Assembly: GCA_945876015.1 (NCBI GenBank)
Contig: CAMCNM010000004.1
Coordinates: 1-20,602, forward strand
Reading direction: 5' to 3'
Source of the DNA: Gemmatimonas phototrophica
GTDB lineage: Bacteria; Gemmatimonadota; Gemmatimonadetes; Longimicrobiales; Gaopeijiaceae
Length of the DNA stretch: 20,602 nucleotides
The notes beneath the pieces are model-generated. The model did not search any database, was not told the origin of the DNA, and worked only from the letters and a program-made list of their open reading frames with translations. Positions 7,924 to 16,144 of this stretch are shown here, piece by piece; within the stretch, counting starts at the first letter, position 1, and every line of letters begins with the position of its first letter. Made by a program: the position numbers and the translations under genes.

Positions 7924-8015
7924 CGCATCACTCGGACTTGGTGGAAACCAGCCGCGCGTGGCGCGCGTGGCGCGCGACTGCGGTATCAGGTCCACATCGA
8001 CGCAAGCTCGGTGCC

Positions 8016-8186
8016 TCAGGGGTGGCGGCCCTGTTGCCCCGCCTTTTCCGGCTCCTTCTTCCTGACTAGAAGCGCCTGCTGGGGCTTCTGGTCCCAGCCA
8101 GGTAGCGTCTCCAGGTGCGTCTCGATCTGCTTCCGGCACTCGGACGCGGGAGGCAACACCGCGGGCCCCTGATATCTCGGGTTCAT
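8016..8186 (-). CDS. Possible small protein, 56 aa, unknown
   Basis: The ATG at 8186 has GGAG about 9 nt upstream. It encodes a 56-residue hydrophilic protein starting MNPRYQGPAVLPPASECRKQ, with a Lys/Glu/Gln-rich second half and one cysteine. It begins 59 bp after the L,D-transpeptidase stop on the same strand, a spacing compatible with co-transcription. No family is recognised. The good ribosome site and balanced composition, unlike the Arg/Ala/Pro-rich antisense frames around it, favour a real gene. The short length keeps confidence low. Confidence 0.4.
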   Translation of the reverse strand: MNPRYQGPAVLPPASECRKQIETHLETLPGWDQKPQQALLVRKKEPEKAGQQGRHP

Positions 8187-8244
8187 TCGTCCGTCTCCGT
8201 GCGGCGAGTTGACCACCGTCGGATGCAAATCAGGAGCCGCCGCG

Positions 8245-8979
8245 TCACGGCGTTGCCGCGGCATCTGTAGTCGATGCGGGCTCGATCGTGGGCCCACCCG
8301 GGTCAGCCGTAGTCGTCCGGAACTCGGTGGCCGGCACCGCCTGGACGGGGACGGTGTGCACGACATGCTTGCCGTCCATGTTGCCCCACCCGTACGGGTC
8401 GTCGAGCGTGATGAGCTCGCCGTCGATCTCTTCGGTGAGCGCGTAGCGGACGAACAGCGACACCGGGGCCGGGAGCTCGATCGAGCGCGTGCGCTTCGAG
8501 TTGCGCTCGAGCGCGGCGATGTCGCTCTCGGAGAGCATTCCCGAGCGGAGCGCGATCGTGCGCGCCAGATCGAGCACGTCCGCGTTCTTGAGGCGCACAC
8601 ACCCGTGCGAGTGCGGCCCACCGATCTGCTTCGCGTTCGAGCTTCCGTGCACGTAGAGCAGCTCGTCGAATTGGAGCTTCGCCCGCCCCATCGGATTGGT
8701 CGCGCCCGGAGGCGTCCTGGCCTTGCCCGCGGCCCATTTGCTGTCCGGCGGCGTCCACCAGGGATTCCACTCGATGCGTGTCACCGCGAACCCGCCCGTG
8801 GGCGTGGCGTGGCCCGGCATTCCGATCGTGACCTGGTAGGTCTTGATCTGCTCGTCACCGTCCCACAGCTCGAGCCGGTAGCTGGGGAGGTTGAGGACGA
8901 GCCGGAAGGAGTTCGGCGGCGGTGAGGCCGCAGCGGGGGCCACGAGTGCCATCGATAGAAAGAGCGCTTTCGCCAACAT
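8245..8979 (-). CDS. Secreted L,D-transpeptidase (YkuD domain)
   Basis: Cross-links peptidoglycan stem peptides (3-3 bonds), or attaches proteins to them, outside the inner membrane. The ATG at 8979 has AAGGAT about 9 nt upstream. A signal peptide (1-19, cleavage near AAAS) is followed by a YkuD domain (about 25-165). It has the glycine/proline turn ATPTGGF (58-64), H111-G112 (YVHGSS), and the catalytic motif SHGCVRL (124-130) with C127 as nucleophile. The tail (about 200-244) is Thr/Pro/Ala-rich and probably disordered. The 244-aa length is usual for minimal L,D-transpeptidases; no peptidoglycan-binding domain is attached. It is the first gene of its strand after a divergent intergenic region. 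nagZ lies two or three genes downstream, so the neighbourhood suits cell-wall metabolism. Confidence 0.94.
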   Translation of the reverse strand: MLAKALFLSMALVAPAAASPPPNSFRLVLNLPSYRLELWDGDEQIKTYQVTIGMPGHATPTGGFAVTRIEWNPWWTPPDSKWAAGKARTPPGATNPMGRAKLQFDELLYVHGSSNAKQIGGPHSHGCVRLKNADVLDLARTIALRSGMLSESDIAALERNSKRTRSIELPAPVSLFVRYALTEEIDGELITLDDPYGWGNMDGKHVVHTVPVQAVPATEFRTTTADPGGPTIEPASTTDAAATP

Positions 8980-9399
8980 GTTCGATATCCTTCAGCTTTG
9001 GTCGGGCGACGGTCGCCCGGTGCGTTTTTCGTCGATTGTCGTACCTCCCACACAGCAGGGTCCGTGCCGTAGATACGACGCATGTAAAGCATTGTGCTGC
9101 AATAACTTAAGCGCCAGCAAAACCTTCTTTCATTTTCCTGCTTTCGCCTGCCCGCCTGGGCGGGGCCCGGGGGCGCGTCCTTCGCGCAGTCGCGAGGCGG
9201 TCGAGCGCAGCGCCGTCCGGTGGACCGCGTCGTTCGCCTGGGACATCCGGTGTCACCGACAGGACTCGCGAATCGGCCCCTCGGCCACCAGAAACCCATA
9301 TACTTCAACAGGTTTGTGATGGCATACCGGTTGCCCCTGGAGCGACGTGCGGAAGGCCTCAGTGGGCCGACTCCGACTACAGCCGACAGCGGAGGGGGT
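8980..9399. other. Divergent intergenic region with A/T-rich patch
   Basis: This 420-bp stretch between the L,D-transpeptidase (minus) and the barrel protein (plus) shows no convincing gene. Around 9075-9150 the base composition drops sharply in GC, with CTTAAG near 9107 and several T-runs, in contrast to the surroundings. That is where promoters for the two divergent genes are likely, but no -35/-10 pair with good spacing stands out. Open frames crossing the region are shadows with unnatural composition. Confidence 0.5.
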
Positions 9400-10188
9400 A
9401 TGGGAGTACGGTTCCTAGTCCGTGGACGGGTTCCTGTCTGGACCTTGGGTCTCCTCGCGGTGCTGATCACTCCCGCGTCGGCCCAGCCGGCCGACTTTCT
9501 GTTCCGGAAGCCCACCGTTACGGTCGGAATCCGCGGTGGCTGGGCGGTCGCCCGGGCGCAGAGCGAGATCTTCGACTTCACCTCCGAGCAGCTGATCCAC
9601 CCCGTTCGCGATCCCCAGGACCCCCCGAAGGCCATCGAGCCCGGCGACTTCGCCAGCCCGGTCGTCCAGTTCGAGGTGGCCGTCGCGACCGCGCTGCGAT
9701 TCGACGTTATGGTCGGCGTCGGAGTGAGCGAGTCGTCCATCGACTCCGAGTCGCGCGGCTTCGTCGGGACGGACGACCTCCCGATCGGACAGACGACGCG
9801 TTTCCTCCGCGTTCCGGTCACGGCGGGGGTGAAGGTGTATCTGAAGAACCGCGGCCGAGCGGTGAGCCGCTTGGCCTGGGTCCCCTACTCGTGTAGCCCG
9901 TGGCTCGGTGCCGGCGCCGGGGGGATGTACTCGAGGTTCGAGCAGAGCGGAGAGTTCGTGGACTTCGAGACACTCGAGATCTTCCGGAAGGATTTCCGCT
10001 CGGTGGGCTCCTCGCCCACCGCGCACCTCTCGGGGGGAATGGACGTCTCGCTCGGAGCGCATTTTCTCGCGACCGGCGAAGCGCGCTATGTCTGGGGGAA
10101 GGCCGACATGAGCAAGGACTTCGTGGGCTTCGATCGCATCGACCTGTCCGGCTTCCAGATCACCGCCGGCATCTCCGCACGTTTCTGA
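9400..10188 (+). CDS. Outer-membrane beta-barrel protein
   Basis: A 262-aa protein from the ATG at 9400, which has GGAGGGG immediately upstream (short spacing). The signal peptide has an RGRVP basic region and a LGLLAVLITPASA core, with cleavage near SAQ at residue 29. The mature part has many amphipathic strands with Gly/aromatic turns (TVGIRGGWAVA, VQFEVAVATAL, VPVTAGVKVYL, WLGAGAGGMYSRF) and ends in the strand FQITAGISARF. A terminal aromatic residue of this kind is the outer-membrane assembly signal. The pattern fits a barrel of about eight to ten strands. The frame is open upstream to 9220, but the extra part is not protein-like. The next gene starts 11 bp after the stop, so the two are probably co-transcribed. 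Ligand unknown. Confidence 0.8.
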   Translation: MGVRFLVRGRVPVWTLGLLAVLITPASAQPADFLFRKPTVTVGIRGGWAVARAQSEIFDFTSEQLIHPVRDPQDPPKAIEPGDFASPVVQFEVAVATALRFDVMVGVGVSESSIDSESRGFVGTDDLPIGQTTRFLRVPVTAGVKVYLKNRGRAVSRLAWVPYSCSPWLGAGAGGMYSRFEQSGEFVDFETLEIFRKDFRSVGSSPTAHLSGGMDVSLGAHFLATGEARYVWGKADMSKDFVGFDRIDLSGFQITAGISARF

Positions 10189-10199
10189 CAGGAATGAAC

Positions 10200-11372
10200 A
10201 TGACGACGATCAACTTCGTGCAGCGCCCGCTGATCGCGCTCGCCCTCTCTCTCGCGCTCGTCGGAGTCCGCGGCCTGGACGCACAGGAGCAGGACGCGCG
10301 CTGGCTTCCCTGGGTCGGGTGCTGGGAGCCCGTGGTCGCGGAAACCAGGGAGCCGAGCGATGAGCTGCTCTGCGTCCGTCCAATCGCTCAGGGCGTGGAG
10401 GTGACCGAGCTGTCAGGCGGCGCTGCCCGGACGACCCAGCCCCTGCTGGCCGACGGCCAGGAGCACGCGATCGTCGCGCAGGATTGCAGGGGCACGAGCA
10501 GCGCCCAGTTCTCGCAAGACGGGCGGCGGGTCTACACGCACACCACCCAGTCCTGCGACGGGGACGTCGCGCGCGGCTCGAGCGGTCTGATCGCGATGGT
10601 CTCGCCCACGGAGTGGGTGGACGTGCAGGCGCAGTCCGACGAAGGGGAGAGCCTGAGCTGGGTTCGACGCTACCGGCGCGCCGCAGTCGAGCGCACGCGC
10701 GATGCCGGATTCGCCGACCTGCTCACCGACCAGGGCAACGTGGCGCGCCGCGCGCGCAGCGTCGCCGCGTCCGCGGTTGACGTGGACGACGTCATCGAGG
10801 CTACGGAGGCCGTGGACCCGGAGGCAGTCCGTGCGTGGATCGCCGAGATGGGTGATCCGTTCGACCTGAACGGCAGCCGCCTGATTCGCATGGCCGACGC
10901 GGGCGTGCCCGCGAGCGTGATCGACGTGATGGTCGCCGTGTCGTACCCGAACCGGTTCTCGGTCAGCCGCGACGGGGACGTCGATCGCCTCGCCACGACC
11001 GGAGCGCGCGCGAGCCGCGGCTATCCGATCCCCGTCTATGCGTATCCGGGCTATGGGCGATACGGTTACAACCGATACGGATATGACGGCTACTACGGGG
11101 ACTACTACGGCTGGGACTACTACGGTCCGGGCAACGTGATCATCGTCGAGCCGCGGGACGAGGAGCGGGAGCGGAACGCGAAGGTCGTGAAGGGCCAGGG
11201 ATACACCCGGGGCAATCCACCTTCCGGCTCCTCGGCGGACGACTCTAGCAAGAGCAGCCCGCCCCCTTCGAGTTCATCGGGCCCTTCGAGCGCACCGAGC
11301 GCTTCCGGCTCGTCCGGATCCTCGGGATCGTCCTCGTCCGAGGGCCGCACGGCGAAGCCGCGCGAGAACTGA
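10200..11372 (+). CDS. Secreted protein with Tyr/Gly-rich and Ser-rich low-complexity tail, function unknown
   Basis: A 390-aa protein. Of two close in-frame ATGs (10194, 10200), the second is better placed after ACAGGA. The signal peptide has the core LIALALSLALVGVRG with cleavage near LDAQ. The N-terminal half (about 30-165) contains WLPWVGCWEP and two further Cys (in LLCVRP and AQDCRG) and may be a small beta domain. A helical region follows (about 180-250). Residues about 273-313 are extremely rich in Tyr and Gly (runs such as GYGRYGYNRYGYDGYYGDYY). The tail (about 341-380) is nearly all Ser, Gly and Pro. No family is recognised. The low-complexity tail suggests a surface-exposed or matrix-associated protein (inference). 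It follows the barrel gene by 11 bp and is closed by a strong terminator. Confidence 0.8.
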   Translation: MTTINFVQRPLIALALSLALVGVRGLDAQEQDARWLPWVGCWEPVVAETREPSDELLCVRPIAQGVEVTELSGGAARTTQPLLADGQEHAIVAQDCRGTSSAQFSQDGRRVYTHTTQSCDGDVARGSSGLIAMVSPTEWVDVQAQSDEGESLSWVRRYRRAAVERTRDAGFADLLTDQGNVARRARSVAASAVDVDDVIEATEAVDPEAVRAWIAEMGDPFDLNGSRLIRMADAGVPASVIDVMVAVSYPNRFSVSRDGDVDRLATTGARASRGYPIPVYAYPGYGRYGYNRYGYDGYYGDYYGWDYYGPGNVIIVEPRDEERERNAKVVKGQGYTRGNPPSGSSADDSSKSSPPPSSSSGPSSAPSASGSSGSSGSSSSEGRTAKPREN

Positions 11373-11404
11373 CCGGGGCGCGCCGGGGGCACAGATCGTG
11401 TGAG

Positions 11405-11438
11405 GAGGGGTCCCCTGTCGGGGACCCCTCTTCTTCTC
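11405..11438 (+). terminator. Strong rho-independent terminator
   Basis: A perfect 11-bp stem, GAGGGGTCCCC (11405-11415) with GGGGACCCCTC (11420-11430), has a 4-nt loop and is followed by TTCTTCTC. It lies 33 bp after the stop of the Tyr/Gly-rich protein gene and ends the two-gene unit that starts at 9400. Confidence 0.88.
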
Positions 11439-11463
11439 GCCCCTGACGAAGGCACGGACGCCC

Positions 11464-13065
11464 TTGGAGCTGCCCCGCCACACGTTGATCGAACCGGCAC
11501 CCTCGGGCGCCGCGATCACGGGACGCGAGCGAGCGGGGGCGGCCCTCATCGTGGCGGGCGCGTTCGCGGTCGTGCTCGCGTGGGCTCCCTCGCGGCTCTT
11601 CGATCTCGAGCGCTACCTGGTGCCCAAAGCGCTGGCGCTGCACGTCGTGGCGCTGGGCCTGATGGGGCTCGGGCTGGTGCCGCTCCGCCGGAGCGCCTGG
11701 GGTCGGACCGGGCTGCTGCTCGCAGCCTTCGTCGGCTGGAGCGCTCTGGCGGTCCTGCTCGCCACCAACCGATGGCTCGCGCTGGAGGGCTGGGGCATCT
11801 CGTTCTCGGCTGTCGTCGTGTTCCTCGCCGCGCGCGCGCTCCCGGCGCGGCTGCGCACGACCGTCCTCGCGGGAATCCTGGGCGCGGCGGTGGTCGGCGC
11901 GAGCCTGGGCGTGGCTCAGGCCTACGGCCTCGAGGGCGCCTGGCTCTCCGACAGCCGCCCGCCCGGTGGCACCTTCGGCAACCGCAACTTCCTCGGCCAC
12001 CTCTCGGCGATCGCCGCGCCTGCGCTCCTGATGGCCGCGCTGCACGCGCGGCGGAGGCGATCGTGGACCCTTGCGCTGATCGGCATCGCGATCGTGACCG
12101 ATGCGGTCGTGCTCACGCGCTCGCGGGCGGCATGGTTGGGAGGCGTGGCCGGCGTGGCGTGCGCATTGATCGGCGCGTGGTCGGCGCGTCGGTGGGACCG
12201 CGGCAGCCCGGTCGCGACCCTTCCCGCGCGGCGGATCTGGACGGGGGCGGCGGTCATGGCGGGAGCGATCGCGCTCGCGGTCCTCGTGCCCAACCAGCTG
12301 GACTGGGTGACCGATACGCCCTACGCGGCCACGCTCGAGAATCTCGCCGAGTATCAGGAAGGATCGGGTGCCGGACGGCTGGTCCAGTACCGCACGTCGC
12401 TGGCGCTCGTCCCGGGGGACCCGCTGTTCGGCGTCGGTCCCGGCAACTGGTTCGTGCACTATCCGCGCGTGACCAAACCCGGCGATCCCGCCTATGCCGG
12501 TGGGGACATGATCCCCACCAATCCGTGGCCGAGCAGCGACTGGGTCGCGTTCCTGGTCGAGCGGGGTGCACTCGGGGCGCTCCTTCTGCTGCTCGCGGGT
12601 GCGTCGGCCGTCGCCGATGCGTTGCGAGGTCCCGACGAGCGGAATGATCCACCCGCGGCAGGCGCGGTAGCGGGGCTGCTCGCGGCGGCGCTCGTCTGCG
12701 GCACGTTCGACGCCGTGCTGCTGCTGGCCGCGCCCTCGCTTCTGGTCTTCGCGGCCGTCGGGCTGTTGAGCCCCGCGGTGGAGGAACATGGCCTGGTCCA
12801 GCCACCGGGCATCGGCGCGAGGGCCGCAGGCCTGGCCGTGGCGCTCACGCTGGTGCTCTACACGGGCGCACACACGACGGCGGTCGTGCTGACCGCGGAG
12901 GGCTCGGGGACGGCGGTGTTGGCCGGCGCGGCGCGCTGGGCTCCCGGCGAGCACAGGCTCCGCCTGGCGCTGGCACAACGGGGGCGCTGCGCAGACGCGC
13001 GCGCGGCGGGGCGGTTGATGCCCCACCACGCGCGCGTGAAACGGCTGCTCGAACGCTGCGGCTAG
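11464..13065 (+). CDS. O-antigen ligase/polymerase-like polytopic membrane protein (Wzy_C family)
   Basis: Probably joins or polymerises a lipid-linked glycan at the periplasmic face. The 533-aa protein has about eleven hydrophobic segments (e.g. 24-42, 57-73, 82-100, 111-125, 133-150, 180-195, 201-217, 224-239, then a cluster after 375). Wzy_C landmarks are present: GTFGNRNFLGHL (169-180), LTRSRAAWLG (217-226), and after a large periplasmic loop, a segment with LFGVGPGNWF. The C-terminal 60 residues (GEHRLRLALAQRG onward) look like the tetratrico-type tail seen in some members. The TTG start at 11464 is the furthest upstream codon after the terminator. GAAGG lies about 12 nt before it; a later start is possible. 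No other glycan genes are adjacent, so it is an orphan ligase here. The stop is 14 bp from the convergent lysC stop. Confidence 0.85.
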   Translation: MELPRHTLIEPAPSGAAITGRERAGAALIVAGAFAVVLAWAPSRLFDLERYLVPKALALHVVALGLMGLGLVPLRRSAWGRTGLLLAAFVGWSALAVLLATNRWLALEGWGISFSAVVVFLAARALPARLRTTVLAGILGAAVVGASLGVAQAYGLEGAWLSDSRPPGGTFGNRNFLGHLSAIAAPALLMAALHARRRRSWTLALIGIAIVTDAVVLTRSRAAWLGGVAGVACALIGAWSARRWDRGSPVATLPARRIWTGAAVMAGAIALAVLVPNQLDWVTDTPYAATLENLAEYQEGSGAGRLVQYRTSLALVPGDPLFGVGPGNWFVHYPRVTKPGDPAYAGGDMIPTNPWPSSDWVAFLVERGALGALLLLLAGASAVADALRGPDERNDPPAAGAVAGLLAAALVCGTFDAVLLLAAPSLLVFAAVGLLSPAVEEHGLVQPPGIGARAAGLAVALTLVLYTGAHTTAVVLTAEGSGTAVLAGAARWAPGEHRLRLALAQRGRCADARAAGRLMPHHARVKRLLERCG

Positions 13066-13079
13066 CTGGGTCCGGCTGA

Positions 13080-14543
13080 CTACGCCTTCGAACGGGCCCC
13101 GGCTTCGGCAAGCGGCGCGGTGGTTGGCGCGGGGCTCTCGAAGAAGCGCTCGTGCAGGCGCTTCACGACGTCCTCCACGTCCTTCTCCGACACGACGAAC
13201 GTGAGGTTCGTGCTCGAGGCGCCCTGCGAGATGAGCGCGATGTTCGTCCCGGACAGCGCGCCGAAGATGCGGCCCGCGATTCCCGCGGTGTTGCGCAGCC
13301 CTTCGCCGACCGCGCAGACGATCGCGTAGCCCGCCTCCACCTGAACCTCACCCAGCGCGCCGAGATCGGAGGTGATCGCGGGCAGCGCGGTCGGGTCGTC
13401 CACCGTGAGGGAGACGCTCACCTCTGAGGTGGCCACGATGTCCACCGACGTGCGGTGGCGGTCGAAGACTTCGAATAGCGCGTGCAGGAATCCATAGGCG
13501 CCCAGCATGCGCGCCGCCTTGACCTGGACGATCGTGACCCCGCGCTTGTGCGCGATCGCTTTGATCCCCTGGGCGGACACCTCCCGGCGATCGTCGATCG
13601 TCGTCCCCGCCGCGTCCGGCTCGCGCGAATTGCAGATGCGCACCGGAATTCCCATCGCGACCGCGGGCAGGATGGTGCGCGGATGCAGCACCTTGGCGCC
13701 GAAGTACGCGAGCTCCGCAGCCTCGTCGTACGAGAGGCGCGCGATGGTGCGGGCCTCCGAAACGACGCGCGGATCGGCGGTGAGGAAGCCGCTCACGTCG
13801 GTCCAGATCTGGATCTCGGCGGCCCCGAGCGCGGCGCCGACCAGCGCGCCGCTGTAGTCCGACCCGCCGCGGCCGAGCGTGGTGGTGGCACCGTGCAGCG
13901 TCGAGCCGATGAATCCGCCGAGCACGGCGATCTGGCCCTGCGCGACCTCGGGCGCCACGTGCTGCGCGAACGCGGCCGCGATCTCGTCCGGGAGCGGGAT
14001 CGCGCGCGTGTGCTGCTCGTCGGTGATGATCACCTTGCGGGCGTCCACCCAGAACGCGGGCAGTCCCTCGGCGCGCAAGCTGAGTGCGAGCAGGTTCGAC
14101 GCGAGGTGCTCGCCCTGCGCGACGATCTCGTCCTGGAGCGAGAGACGGGTGCCGGGATGCCGGCTCACCACGCGTAGCAGGTCGGTGACGTTCCCCGAGG
14201 CTTCCCCCAGAACGGCGTCGAACTCCCGCCGCGCGGGCTCCGCGAGCAACTCGGCGGCTGCCGCGCGGTGGCGCTCGATCAGCCCGTCCATCACGTCCTG
14301 GGCGCCGTTCACGTGGCCGGCCACCGCGCGGCGCACGACGTCGAGGAGTCCGTCGGTCACCTTGCTCATCGCCGAGGTCACCACCACGGGGCGGTTCCCG
14401 CCCACGGCCGCGGCGCGCACGATCTCCGCCACGCGCCGCATCGCCTTGGGGTCCGCGACCGAGGTTCCGCCGAACTTGAGAACGACGATCGGCGCGGCCT
14501 GGCCGCCCCGATCGGGCTTCGAGGAAAGAGACGTCCCCGTCAT
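13080..14543 (-). CDS. lysC: Aspartate kinase, lysine-sensitive (LysC-type)
   Basis: First step of the aspartate pathway to lysine, threonine and methionine: L-aspartate + ATP gives 4-phospho-L-aspartate. The amino-acid kinase domain (about 18-310) starts with VVLKFGGTSV (20-29) and carries GRGGSDYSG (224-232) and TDVSGFLTADPR (248-259). Two ACT domains follow (about 336-395 and 405-470). The first contains ARMLGAYGFLHALFEVFDRH (344-363) and VDIVATSEVSVSLT (367-380), closely like E. coli LysC (AKIII), so feedback inhibition by lysine is likely. The 487-aa length matches monofunctional enzymes; no homoserine dehydrogenase is fused. The ATG at 14543 lies 3 bp after the stop of the creatininase-like gene, a tight coupling with no room for a promoter. 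Confidence 0.96.
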   Translation of the reverse strand: MTGTSLSSKPDRGGQAAPIVVLKFGGTSVADPKAMRRVAEIVRAAAVGGNRPVVVTSAMSKVTDGLLDVVRRAVAGHVNGAQDVMDGLIERHRAAAAELLAEPARREFDAVLGEASGNVTDLLRVVSRHPGTRLSLQDEIVAQGEHLASNLLALSLRAEGLPAFWVDARKVIITDEQHTRAIPLPDEIAAAFAQHVAPEVAQGQIAVLGGFIGSTLHGATTTLGRGGSDYSGALVGAALGAAEIQIWTDVSGFLTADPRVVSEARTIARLSYDEAAELAYFGAKVLHPRTILPAVAMGIPVRICNSREPDAAGTTIDDRREVSAQGIKAIAHKRGVTIVQVKAARMLGAYGFLHALFEVFDRHRTSVDIVATSEVSVSLTVDDPTALPAITSDLGALGEVQVEAGYAIVCAVGEGLRNTAGIAGRIFGALSGTNIALISQGASSTNLTFVVSEKDVEDVVKRLHERFFESPAPTTAPLAEAGARSKA

Positions 14544-14546
14544 CTG

Positions 14547-16127
14547 CTATCGTCCATCCGGTTGAGTTTCTTGGGTTCGAGCCTTCAGGGCACCGTACTG
14601 GGCGACCCCGGCGTCGATCTTGAACTGGAGCGCGACGAGCCCGAGCTCCGCGGTCGCCCTGGTCGGTTCGCCGCTGGCGCCCGACCCGGCCCGGTCCGCT
14701 TCGCTGCGCGCGAGCTGATCTAGGCGTACGTCCTGAGGTCTTACATACAACAGCTGCGACGTGTCCGCGATACCCGCGTGGCTTCCGACCGTCCGTGCGT
14801 CCCATCCGTACCGGCTCAGCAGGTACGCGTCGAGGTCAGCGTGCCCTCTGTCGTAGTAGTCGGTGATCGCGAAGACCTCCGCCCCCGAGCCCGCCCACTC
14901 CCGGCTCAGACGCTCCGCGACCGCACGCAGCCCCGCCTGATTCCCCCCGTTGTCGCCGATCAGAAGGATGTCCTTGAAGCCCCCCGCCCGGAGGCTCCTG
15001 GCCGCCGCCGCCACGATGCGCTCGAAGCAACCGTCCCGGCACGACAGCACACCGGGGGTTTCCGGAGTGGCCTCGGCCTCGGGGACATATTGTATGACCG
15101 GAGCGACGAGGGCGTTCCCGAGGACGCGCGCCATCTCCTCCGCGCCCTCCCTGATCAGGAAGTTGTGCTTCCCGAGGGCCATGTGGAACCCGTTCTTCTC
15201 GGTTCCACCCGTCGGCACGATCGCCACAGTGCTCCCCCGCGCGACGGCGTCGCGGACCTCCATCCAGGTCATCTCCTCGAGCGCGAGACCAGAGGGCGAC
15301 GGAAAGACCGGCTCGGGCATCGAGCCGGCTCGGGACGGCTCCGACTCGGGGAGCGACAAGCCTGCCCGGATCTGGGCCACGGCGGCGTCCACCTTGATCG
15401 CGAGCAACCTCCCGCCGAGCTGTCGATTGGCGCGGCTCGGATCCCCGCTCACCCCGGTCGCGGCACTGGCGAGCCCGAAGCGATCCTCGTGCACCATCTC
15501 CGCCTTCACGAACATCAGCTGGGAGGTGTCCACGATGTTGGCGTGCGTGCCGATCTCGCTCTCCGGCAAGCCGAGCGTCTCGCTCACGTAGCGATTCTGA
15601 TCCTCCATCGCCTTGGCGTAGTAGTCCGACACGAACAGCGCGCGGGCACCGCTTCCGAGCCACGCCGTGTTGAGCTCGTCCGCGACCACCTGGAGGCCGC
15701 GTTGGCTCCCGCCCGAGTCGCCGATCAGGATGACGTTCTCGAAGCCGCCCGCGAGCAGGTCGCGGTAGCCCTCGGCGTCTGGGAGTGACATCGTGCCGGG
15801 GTACCGCATGTGATCGGTGGGAGGAGCCCAGGCGCCCTCCGGCACGTACGCGATCACCGGCGCGACCAACGTGTTGCCCAGGGTGCGCGCGATCCGCTCG
15901 GCGGCGTTCGCCACGATGTAGTTGTGCTTGCCGAGCGTCATGTGCGGGCCGTTGTCCTCGGTCCCGCCCGTCGGAAGGATGACGCTGCGATGCCCGCCCT
16001 GGATCAGGCTCCGGACCTCATCGAACGTGATGTCCTCGAGGAACAGGGAGGGAGGATTCTGCGCCCGGGCCGCGGCCGGCAGCGCGAGCACCAGCGCAAC
16101 CGTCAGCGCCCGGACATGGATCCTCAA
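14547..16127 (-). CDS. Exported protein of two tandem creatininase-family domains with altered metal ligands
   Basis: A 526-aa protein with two homologous creatininase-fold domains (about 31-258 and 282-512) joined by a Pro/Ser linker. Canonical members have E-x-H ... D ... NGHGGN ... HAGE-type motifs binding two metals. Here domain 1 reads TGGTEDNGPHMTLGKHN (53-69) and GDSGGS (136-141), and domain 2 TGGTEKNGFHMALGKHN (306-322) and GDNGGN (391-396). The glutamate is kept (E57, E310). The ligand His is Asn (N59, N312), the ligand Asp is His (H68, H321), and the NGH His is Ser or Asn (S138, N393). HA-x(4)-TS remains in both (195-202, 450-457). An N-terminal signal peptide (cleavage near ARAQ) predicts export. 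Start: a TTG at 16127, the only candidate just before the signal peptide and 17 bp after the upstream stop. Substrate unknown. Confidence 0.85.
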   Translation of the reverse strand: MRIHVRALTVALVLALPAAARAQNPPSLFLEDITFDEVRSLIQGGHRSVILPTGGTEDNGPHMTLGKHNYIVANAAERIARTLGNTLVAPVIAYVPEGAWAPPTDHMRYPGTMSLPDAEGYRDLLAGGFENVILIGDSGGSQRGLQVVADELNTAWLGSGARALFVSDYYAKAMEDQNRYVSETLGLPESEIGTHANIVDTSQLMFVKAEMVHEDRFGLASAATGVSGDPSRANRQLGGRLLAIKVDAAVAQIRAGLSLPESEPSRAGSMPEPVFPSPSGLALEEMTWMEVRDAVARGSTVAIVPTGGTEKNGFHMALGKHNFLIREGAEEMARVLGNALVAPVIQYVPEAEATPETPGVLSCRDGCFERIVAAAARSLRAGGFKDILLIGDNGGNQAGLRAVAERLSREWAGSGAEVFAITDYYDRGHADLDAYLLSRYGWDARTVGSHAGIADTSQLLYVRPQDVRLDQLARSEADRAGSGASGEPTRATAELGLVALQFKIDAGVAQYGALKARTQETQPDGR

Positions 16128-16144
16128 GGTCTTGCCGGCGGCTC

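Noticed and set aside
7953..7976. Short tandem repeat of CGCGCGTGG
   Set aside because: Only about 2.6 copies of 9 bp in GC-rich sequence upstream of the small HTH gene. Probably chance.
9220..9399. 60-residue N-terminal extension of the plus-strand barrel protein
   Set aside because: The signal peptide begins only after the ATG at 9400, which has a Shine-Dalgarno. The upstream part is not protein-like.
11245..13029. 594-aa minus-strand open frame
   Set aside because: It is antisense to the Wzy_C-like gene, full of Arg/Gly/His/Asp with no hydrophobic core. It is a high-GC shadow frame.
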